Of a stretch of 7,459 bases of DNA, positions 1 to 5,941 are shown piece after piece. The DNA comes from CAZFZT01 sp964523675 (GTDB lineage Bacteria > Planctomycetota > Phycisphaerae > Phycisphaerales > SM1A02). Location of the stretch: positions 1 to 7,459 of the forward strand of contig CAZFZT010000114.1 of assembly GCA_964523675.1 (NCBI GenBank), given 5' to 3'. The notes under the pieces were generated by a model. That model was not told the DNA's origin. It was given only the letters and a program-made list of their open reading frames with translations, and did not search any database. Positions within the stretch are counted from its first letter, which is position 1, and each line of letters begins with the position of its first letter. The position numbers and the translations under genes are program-made.

Positions 1-1040
1 CATTGCTCAGACCGGTAAGCCCTTGTCTTGCAGAACCTGTCGAATGCCCTTTCGGTGGGAATTGGAAACTCGTCCTTCAATTCTCGTAGTAGCTTTTCAT
101 GTACAAGTCGTCCTATGTTCGCGACATTGGGCGGAGACATAATGACGTCATACCACTGAATTATCTGATCTTCATCGACGAGTCGCACATAATCGCTCGC
201 CTCGAGCAAAGCCGCGAGTTCTTCCATCTTCCGACGATTGCGCCTGCGGCAAATGATCACCAGGCGATCGCATCGGACACTGCTGATTATCTTCGCCGCG
301 TGTTGCGGTCCAAAGCTGCCGCTGGACTGATGCTTGACCTGAATCACGGGTCCGAAGTTGGCCCACATGTCTATGCCGCTATCGCTTGCGTGCGTCCGAC
401 CAGCGCGATAGATCTTAGCGGGTTGCTCATATCTATGCTGGCCAGAGGGCAAGTCAAAAAAGACTTCTGTAAACCCGGTCAGTGCGTTGAGAAGAGGCAG
501 TTTATTGCGGTTGAGCGTGAATTCGACTTTGGCATCCACCGCCTCGACTACTGCCGAGAACAAGGCGTAAACGACGACCTCATATAGCTTACCGCGGGCG
601 TTGCCCACACCCTCCATCGACTCATAGTCCTGAATGAATCGGCGGATTGAGAACTCCTCGAACGGAACATCGGTCCACTTATTCATAAACACCCTGAAAA
701 TCCGCCACCTTGCTTCGACCGCGCGATAGATGTACGACTCGATTTCGCCGGAGTGATTCAGACTAGCGAGAGCTCGGAGCATAGCGGGCGACATTTTGTC
801 GTCGGTGAACGCGCCGCCGATGTACTCCCAATTCAAATCAACGTGCCGATTGAATAGCTCGCTAGCGACAGTCTTCATGGCCGCAACCCCTGCGCCCTTG
901 AACGATTTCACGTCGTCCAGCCCTACAGACATGGTTCGATGCAATCGCAGTATCTCTGCGATCATCAATGGCTTGAGGAACTGGCTCCGCCCCTTTGTGA
1001 TCATTTTGTCCAGCCGCTCGTTGGCTGTCGTTGGTTTCAT
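1..1040 (-). CDS. HaeII-family type II restriction endonuclease (C-terminal end cut by window edge)
   Basis: The reverse strand is open from an ATG at 1040 to the left edge: 346 codons with no stop. The family cuts DNA at a short palindrome; HaeII itself recognises RGCGCY. The motif GIDMWANFGPVIQVKH (residues 222-237) is a PD-(D/E)xK-type centre, with D224 and the Q234-x-K236 pair as likely catalytic residues. Other stretches resembling the family as I recall it are FLKPLMIAEIL (21-31), GKLYEVVVYALFSAVVE (150-166), QPAKIYRAG (206-214) and a C-terminal DEDQIIQWYD (289-298). HaeII is about 350 aa, so only a few residues should be missing. The start lies seven bases after the methyltransferase stop with only a weak ribosome site, so translation is probably coupled and expression follows the methylase. 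The exact recognition sequence here is inference. Confidence 0.8.
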   Translation of the reverse strand, partial: MKPTTANERLDKMITKGRSQFLKPLMIAEILRLHRTMSVGLDDVKSFKGAGVAAMKTVASELFNRHVDLNWEYIGGAFTDDKMSPAMLRALASLNHSGEIESYIYRAVEARWRIFRVFMNKWTDVPFEEFSIRRFIQDYESMEGVGNARGKLYEVVVYALFSAVVEAVDAKVEFTLNRNKLPLLNALTGFTEVFFDLPSGQHRYEQPAKIYRAGRTHASDSGIDMWANFGPVIQVKHQSSGSFGPQHAAKIISSVRCDRLVIICRRRNRRKMEELAALLEASDYVRLVDEDQIIQWYDVIMSPPNVANIGRLVHEKLLRELKDEFPIPTERAFDRFCKTRAYRSEQ

Positions 1041-1047
1041 CAAATGC

Positions 1048-2580
1048 TCATCTGGAAACAAAGAGACCCGCTTCTTGTTGCCGGCGCTCTTTTAGTGTGC
1101 TGATCATCTGCGTTGCAATTGCTCGAATGACAGGAACCGCGACGCTGTTTCCGGCTTGCGCTCGAATTGCCCGATGCGGGACGACGATCTTGAACGAATC
1201 CGGAAACCCTTGGAGCCGCAAGCATTCCCGCCCGGATGGTCTTCGCCTACCGTTTACCAGCAAATAGTTGTGCGACGCATTGTGACGTAACGCGCAGGAG
1301 AATGGATGAACGCCAATGAAGCCGCCCTTGTTCTCGTGCCACATGGAAGGATAGAACGGCTCCTGGCCTTGTTCATGCACTCGCTGGAGGCGCTTTATCT
1401 GTATGCGCTCTGATGCCCAGAGCGATTCATCAATGGCATCGTCCGGTTCAAGAATCTTGCCCAAGTCGGCGATTTCGCGATTCGCTTTTGGGAACTGAAA
1501 TGTAAGATCGGCACGAAAGCCAACGATGAACGTGCGCTGTCGCAGTTGCGGTACCCCATAGTGCAAGGCGTTCAAGACCGTGGTATGGGTGAAGTAACCC
1601 AGCTCGCTCAGGCGCTTCACAACAGTGCGGAACGTGCGGCCGTGGTCGTGCGTCTTGAACTGCCGCACGTTTTCGAGGAGGATCGCGGGCGGCCGCTTCG
1701 CGGCGAGAATCTCTTCGATGTTGAAGAAGAGCGTTCCGCGCGTGTCGGAGAATCCCTTGCGCTCCCCGATGATGCTGAACGGCTGGCACGGGAAGCCGGC
1801 GAGCAGAATGTCATGATCGGGAATCGACTTGGGGCGAATCTTCGTGATGTCGCCTTCGGGACGATCGCCGAAGTTCGCTTCGTAGGTGATCTGAGCGTCC
1901 GCATCCCATTCGGAAGTGAACACGCACTGGCCGCCTACGGACTCGAAGCCGAGGCGAATCCCGCCGATACCCGCGAACAGGTCTATGAAGCGGAAGCAGT
2001 CCCAATCCATACGCTCGATCGATCGGATGCCCGCGCGGTCCGGCTTCGCCGGGCCATAGGACTCGGCGACCGGGGCCGTCTTAGGTTGCGCGTACTTCTT
2101 GATGAGGCTCTGGCGCAGTTCTTCCGCCGGAATCAGTCGGCGGGTTGAGCGACCACGAGGCGCGATTGCGCCGTTGGTCACGCCGTTGGCGGAATCGTAC
2201 TTCGCAGGTTCAATGCGCAAGTCGAACCGATCAAGTTTCTTGAGCACGATCATGTCTCCTGGCTTGACGCGATTCACACGGAAAAAGTGTTTGACCCAAT
2301 CTCGACGGCGAAAGAAACGGCGGGGCTTACCGGTGCGGCCGTCGAGCGGAATGTCGGTTTGGATAGGCTCGTCGAAACCTGCGACGTGGAGCGTGAGAAG
2401 CCGGCCGTGGCCGTTCTTTTCGGATGCCGGTCCGAAGCAGTCGGAGGGGAAGAATCCGAGGTGCCCCGTCAAGTAGAGATGCCCTTGACGAATATTGCCC
2501 TCGGTCACGCGAACGAACCGTGTCTTCGCCGTTCGCGGCAATGACTGAGGAGAGCATCGGGTTGTCTGCGTGGCTGGCAT
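1048..2580 (-). CDS. C5 cytosine-specific DNA methyltransferase of the R-M pair, with N-terminal DNA-binding-like domain
   Basis: This 510-residue protein transfers methyl groups from SAM to cytosine C5 and should protect host DNA from the adjacent endonuclease. C5-methylase motifs appear in order: motif I FIDLFAGIGG (198-207), motif IV GFPCQPFS (262-269) with nucleophile C265, motif VI ENV (303-305), motif VIII QLRQR (345-349), a target-recognition region about 370-440, motif IX RECLRLQGFPDSF (451-463) and motif X AGNSVAVP (476-483). The catalytic part from about residue 191 is roughly 320 aa, the size of a minimal methylase. Residues about 20-125 (GNIRQGHLYLTGHLGFF, then KPGDMIVLKKLDRFDLRI) resemble the B3-like pseudobarrel often fused to such enzymes. 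I chose ATG 2580. The in-frame TTG at 2652 is rejected because it is the -35 box of the gene's own promoter. Confidence 0.93.
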   Translation of the reverse strand: MPATQTTRCSPQSLPRTAKTRFVRVTEGNIRQGHLYLTGHLGFFPSDCFGPASEKNGHGRLLTLHVAGFDEPIQTDIPLDGRTGKPRRFFRRRDWVKHFFRVNRVKPGDMIVLKKLDRFDLRIEPAKYDSANGVTNGAIAPRGRSTRRLIPAEELRQSLIKKYAQPKTAPVAESYGPAKPDRAGIRSIERMDWDCFRFIDLFAGIGGIRLGFESVGGQCVFTSEWDADAQITYEANFGDRPEGDITKIRPKSIPDHDILLAGFPCQPFSIIGERKGFSDTRGTLFFNIEEILAAKRPPAILLENVRQFKTHDHGRTFRTVVKRLSELGYFTHTTVLNALHYGVPQLRQRTFIVGFRADLTFQFPKANREIADLGKILEPDDAIDESLWASERIQIKRLQRVHEQGQEPFYPSMWHENKGGFIGVHPFSCALRHNASHNYLLVNGRRRPSGRECLRLQGFPDSFKIVVPHRAIRAQAGNSVAVPVIRAIATQMISTLKERRQQEAGLFVSR

Positions 2581-2596
2581 GGTAACGACCGGCTTT

Positions 2597-2609
2597 GGGC
2601 GGCACGCCC
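2597..2609 (-). promoter_or_regulatory. Small hairpin in the methyltransferase mRNA leader
   Basis: The predicted 5' leader contains GGGCG-TGC-CGCCC on the reverse strand, a five-pair all-GC stem with a three-base loop. It ends 16 bases before the ATG at 2580, where no good Shine-Dalgarno sequence is visible. It could affect translation or mRNA stability. A stem this short arises easily by chance in GC-rich DNA, so any role is speculative. Confidence 0.25.
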
Positions 2610-2623
2610 TGTTCGTTTGGTGT

Positions 2624-2652
2624 TTTATAGGGTCCGACGGCGCGCCTGTCAA
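2624..2652 (-). promoter_or_regulatory. Sigma70-type promoter of the R-M operon
   Basis: On the reverse strand, TTGACA (2652-2647) is followed by a 17-base spacer and TATAAA (2629-2624). The -35 is a perfect consensus, the -10 matches 5 of 6, and the spacing is ideal. Transcription should start near 2616-2618, giving a leader of about 37 nt before the methylase ATG at 2580. The spacer holds an 8-base palindrome, GGCGCGCC (2639-2646). The endonuclease gene has no comparable promoter immediately upstream, so both genes are probably read from here. Confidence 0.8.
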
Positions 2653-2884
2653 GATACCGCCGATTTGCGAGACGTGCCGCTAAGTGGAAGGTTGCTCATG
2701 GCATCTGCTGCCGCAGCGAGCAGGCAGAATTCCCAAATGTAGTAGTGGTCCATCGGACGAGCGCGCACGTGGGCGAGCATGGCATGCAACTAGCACAGCC
2801 AAACACGGATTCGGACGTTGAGGAGATAGGCGACAATCGCTTGGTTGCCGGCGCGGGTGAAATGTTCAGCGAATGGTTGCAGTA

Positions 2885-5215
2885 TCACGCTGGGCTTGGG
2901 ATCGCATCACCTGGCGGCTCATCGCCGACCGGCGGGGCCGATGGCCTTGCGCCGTAGGGTTTGTTGCCCTTGGCGCTCTTGGCGTCCTCAGCTTCGAGAA
3001 GCTCGGCGATGGTGGGCTTGTCAAGCCGTTCGCCGGCCATGATGCGCTTGATGTCTTCGCCTTGAAGTGTTTCGTACTTCAAGAGCGCTTCCGCGATGGC
3101 GACGACTTTGTCCCAGTTCTCTTCGAGCAGGCGCTTCGCTTCGACGTAGGACTCATCGATCATGCGCTTGATCTCTTCATCGATGATGTGCGCCGTCTGC
3201 TCGGAGTAACCCTTTTCGGGAATGAACGTTTCGCGGTTATCGACGCCTGCGTAGTTGACGAAGCCGAGCCGGTCGGACATGCCCCATTCGAGGATCATGT
3301 GGCGGGCGTAGGTGGTGGCCATCTGGATATCCATGGCCGCGCCGGAGGAGATATCGCCGGTTTTCCTTTGCTCGGCGATTCGGCCGCCGCAGAGAACGCG
3401 CATGGTGGCGAGGAGGTACTTGAGGTTGTAGCCGTAGCGGTCCTTTTCGGGCAAAGACATCGTCGCGCCGAGCGCCTGGCCGCGCGGGATGATGGTGACT
3501 TTGTGAACGGGGTCGGCATCGGGCAGCAGCGCCTGGACGACGGCGTGGCCGGCTTCGTGATAGGCGGTGGCGATGCGTTCCTGTTCTTCGATTTTGCGCG
3601 AGCGGCGCGCGCGGCCGAAGCGGATCTTGTCGCGGGCTTCTTCGAGGTCCGCCATCTCGATGTAGTCTTTATTGGCGAGCGTGGCGAGGATGGCGGATTC
3701 GTTGATGACGGCTGCGAGGTCTGCGCCGGAGAACATGGGCGTGCCGCGCGCGAGACGTTCGAGATCGACATCAGGGCCGAGTTTCACTTTCCTGGCGTGA
3801 ACGGCGAGGATCTGCTTGCGGCCGAGCAGGTCGGGCAGTGGGACATCGACGCGGCGGTCGAAGCGGCCGGGCCGCGTGAGCGCGGGGTCAAGGACATCGG
3901 CGCGATTTGTGGCGGCGATGACGATGATCTGGTCGGAGGCCTCGAAGCCGTCCATCTCGACGAGAATGGCGTTGAGGGTTTGCTCGCGTTCGTCGTGCCC
4001 GCCGGTGGAGAAGCCGCCACCACGCCGCCGACCGACTGCATCAATCTCATCAAGAAAAATGATGCAGGGCGAATTTTCCTTGGCCTGTTTGAATAGATCC
4101 CGGACCCGTGACGCACCAACGCCGACGAACATCTCAACAAAGTCGCTGCCGGAAATTGAAAAGAACGGCACTTCGGCTTCACCAGCAATCGCCTTTGCGA
4201 GAAGGGTTTTTCCGCATCCTGGCGGTCCAACTAACAGAACGCCGCGCGGGATACGTCCGCCGAGCCGCTGAAACTTCTTGGGATTTTTCAGAAACTGCAC
4301 GAGTTCGGCGACTTCATCTTTTGCCTCATCAACGCCGGCCACGTGATCGAACGTCACGTTGACCGTGTCCTTTGAAGAGATGCGGTGCTTCGACTTGCCG
4401 AACGAACCGAGCATGCCGCCGGGTCCGCCGCCCACCGAGCGCATCGACCGGATGATAAAGAACCAGATCAGGATGAAGAGCAGAATGAACGGGCCGTACC
4501 AGATCAGGATTTGCGGCCAAACATTCTCGGCGGTGTCGAGTTTGATATTGAGGTCAACGGGCTGAGTCAGCGACTCAAGCTGCGAGACGTACCACATGCG
4601 GTTGGCCGGATCGATCGGCACGAAGACCGAACCGCCTTGGGCGCCTGTGCGTTTCGCCGTAATGCGATCGCCAAGCACCATGACGGTGTCGCCCGCCAGC
4701 TCGCCGCTGACGATCCCATCCCGGAAATCATGCCATGTCGGCAGTGGCTCAGCTGAAGCGTCAAGCTGGCCATCAATTCGAAAAGCGACATTGACAGGCA
4801 CGGGCCGGCTGAGCGAGGCGAGTTCATCGATGAACGCCTGCCGACTGTCTGGATTGATATGGGCGAAAAGCGCGGTCTCGCCGGACGCATCGATCTTCAC
4901 CGCCTCCACGCGGTCGACTTTCACGGTGACGCGATCGTCAACGATCTGCTCATTCTGGAGGATGCGTACGAACTCCTGCCACGTTGCGACCTCGGTGCCG
5001 CTGCGCCGGTTATTGAGTACGAAAAACAAGACCAGAATGAGCGCGAGGATCATGACCCATGACAGGAGTCCGCGATTGAACTTCATGGGCGGCGGCGGTT
5101 GAGGGCCGCTCCGACCTCCACCGGATTCATTGGCGGGCTCACCGTCCTGGCGCGGCTTGTCGTCGCGTTCAGCGTTGTCGGGCCTTCGCTTTGGATTCTT
5201 GTGGTCTTGTGACAT
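2885..5215 (-). CDS. ftsH: ATP-dependent zinc metalloprotease FtsH
   Basis: This is the membrane-anchored AAA+ protease that extracts and degrades misfolded membrane proteins and some soluble regulators. After a hydrophilic, proline-ending N-terminus (1-45) come TM1 (about 50-68), a periplasmic region (about 70-232) and TM2 (about 235-256). The AAA module has Walker A GPPGCGKT (330-337), Walker B CIIFLDEID (384-392), pore motif FVG (363-365) and the second region of homology, AATNRADVLDPALTRPGRFDRR (434-455). The protease has HEAGH (553-557), with D629 the probable third zinc ligand. At 776 aa it is longer than E. coli FtsH (about 644): the periplasmic part holds two copies of the FtsH_ext-like domain, and a disordered Pro/Ala-rich tail follows about residue 740. 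Walker A has Cys where Thr is usual. The ATG at 5215 lacks a clear ribosome site. The 232 bases beyond its stop show no terminator. Confidence 0.97.
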   Translation of the reverse strand: MSQDHKNPKRRPDNAERDDKPRQDGEPANESGGGRSGPQPPPPMKFNRGLLSWVMILALILVLFFVLNNRRSGTEVATWQEFVRILQNEQIVDDRVTVKVDRVEAVKIDASGETALFAHINPDSRQAFIDELASLSRPVPVNVAFRIDGQLDASAEPLPTWHDFRDGIVSGELAGDTVMVLGDRITAKRTGAQGGSVFVPIDPANRMWYVSQLESLTQPVDLNIKLDTAENVWPQILIWYGPFILLFILIWFFIIRSMRSVGGGPGGMLGSFGKSKHRISSKDTVNVTFDHVAGVDEAKDEVAELVQFLKNPKKFQRLGGRIPRGVLLVGPPGCGKTLLAKAIAGEAEVPFFSISGSDFVEMFVGVGASRVRDLFKQAKENSPCIIFLDEIDAVGRRRGGGFSTGGHDEREQTLNAILVEMDGFEASDQIIVIAATNRADVLDPALTRPGRFDRRVDVPLPDLLGRKQILAVHARKVKLGPDVDLERLARGTPMFSGADLAAVINESAILATLANKDYIEMADLEEARDKIRFGRARRSRKIEEQERIATAYHEAGHAVVQALLPDADPVHKVTIIPRGQALGATMSLPEKDRYGYNLKYLLATMRVLCGGRIAEQRKTGDISSGAAMDIQMATTYARHMILEWGMSDRLGFVNYAGVDNRETFIPEKGYSEQTAHIIDEEIKRMIDESYVEAKRLLEENWDKVVAIAEALLKYETLQGEDIKRIMAGERLDKPTIAELLEAEDAKSAKGNKPYGARPSAPPVGDEPPGDAIPSPA
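4532..4987 (-). repeat. Duplicated periplasmic domain inside ftsH
   Basis: Residues 77-148 and 159-228 of FtsH align to each other. ATWQEF matches PTWHDF. The pattern D-x-V-x-V-x-x-DR-x-x-A (94-105) recurs at 176-187 without gaps. F-x-x-I-x-P-x-x-R (117-125) recurs at 198-206, and L-x-SL-x-x-PV (132-139) at 213-220. The copies have diverged at DNA level, so this is an old protein-domain duplication and not a DNA repeat. The second copy lies directly before TM2, and the first directly follows TM1. Confidence 0.75.
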
Positions 5216-5282
5216 GCGTTGGTTCGGTGCCGTGGTCCTACAGAGGACAGATCATCTCAGTTGGCGCATCGCCTGGGCCTGC

Positions 5283-5318
5283 TGGCGCAGGTGCTGCGCC
5301 AAGCCCCCCGCTTGCGGG
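5283..5318 (-). other. Two adjacent GC hairpins between lptE and ftsH
   Basis: The 129-base gap between lptE and ftsH holds CCCGC-AA-GCGGG (5307-5318) and then TGGCGCAG-CAC-CTGCGCCA (5283-5301), an eight-pair perfect stem. Neither is followed by a U-run in the leftward direction, so they do not look like intrinsic terminators. They could be RNA processing or stability elements in a bamD-like/lptE/ftsH transcript. No strong promoter for ftsH was seen in the gap. Confidence 0.4.
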
Positions 5319-5344
5319 ATTGGTACAAGCAATGTTAGGCGCGT

Positions 5345-5941
5345 CTACCAATCGCTTCGCATTTCGTTGACGATGTCGCGCGCAAGATTCTGGGCGGCTG
5401 TGAAGCGGCCGATCTCAAGCGGTTCATGTGAAGGATGCGATGGAAGAAACAAGCCGTGCCCGGTGAACGACCGGCGCTCCAGCAGCGTTCGGTTTGTTCT
5501 GCGGTCGCGCCAGGTGAAGTCAAGTGTGATCGTGAGCACCATCTCTTCGCCTAGATGAGTGACGCGCGATCGGGAAAGTTGATCGAGCTCGGCATGGATG
5601 ATTCGAGCGGTCAGAACGGTATCTGCACGAGCTTGATCCTCGATCCGGTACGGCGTGTTACGTTGTATCTCCTTGATGAGCGCGTCGGTCAAGTCGAACT
5701 CAATGCCACGTTGGAAGGTGTCATTCTCGATGATGGGCACCGCGACCGTGGTGTGCTCCGGAGCGTAGGTGGAGAGCGCCGCGTAACCTTTGGTGGGGTC
5801 TGCTGCGCATGCAGCAAGAGCGCCGGCGCAAATCAAAGAGACGACAAGCAGAATGAAAGCGGACTTCATGTTCCGAATGAAGGTTGACCTGCGGCGGCTG
5901 CGCTCTTTCCCGGCCTGCGAGTTGTGTTGCAGAGCGTTCAT
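5345..5941 (-). CDS. lptE: LPS assembly lipoprotein LptE
   Basis: LptE is the outer-membrane lipoprotein that plugs the LptD barrel and helps insert lipopolysaccharide. The 198-aa protein has a long basic N-region (1-25), a hydrophobic stretch (27-43) and a lipobox LAAC with C45 as the likely lipidated residue. The mature part carries TVAVPIIENDTFQRGIEFDL (65-84), ALIKEI (87-92), RADTVLTARI (105-114) and the C-terminal ARDIVNEM ending in Trp, which match my memory of planctomycete LptE proteins. I keep the ATG at 5941. It overlaps the upstream stop as ATGA and has GAGGA nine bases before it. An internal ATG at 5869 would give a shorter, more ordinary signal peptide and cannot be excluded. Overall sequence similarity in this family is low, so the call rests on signal, pattern and neighbours. 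Confidence 0.82.
   Translation of the reverse strand: MNALQHNSQAGKERSRRRSTFIRNMKSAFILLVVSLICAGALAACAADPTKGYAALSTYAPEHTTVAVPIIENDTFQRGIEFDLTDALIKEIQRNTPYRIEDQARADTVLTARIIHAELDQLSRSRVTHLGEEMVLTITLDFTWRDRRTNRTLLERRSFTGHGLFLPSHPSHEPLEIGRFTAAQNLARDIVNEMRSDW

Noticed and set aside
99..587. 162-aa forward ORF opposite the endonuclease
   Set aside because: It lies antisense to the HaeII-like frame, which is longer, continuous and has recognisable motifs. The forward product shows no domain.
1546..2148. 200-aa forward ORF opposite the methyltransferase
   Set aside because: It is antisense to the conserved methylase core and has no recognisable motif.
2649..2780. 43-aa reverse ORF upstream of the methylase, possibly a small controller gene
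   Set aside because: It has no ribosome site and no helix-turn-helix pattern, and its stop overlaps the -35 box. R-M controller proteins are usually longer, about 80 aa. It could be a decayed fragment, but I cannot support that.
2653..2884. Possible terminator or mobile-element remnant between ftsH and the R-M operon
   Set aside because: I saw no stem followed by a T-run, no terminal inverted repeat and no transposase-like reading frame.
2873..4096. 407-aa forward ORF opposite ftsH
   Set aside because: It is complementary to highly conserved ftsH codons and is rich in Ala, Val, Gly and Asp, the usual composition of antisense frames in GC-rich genes.
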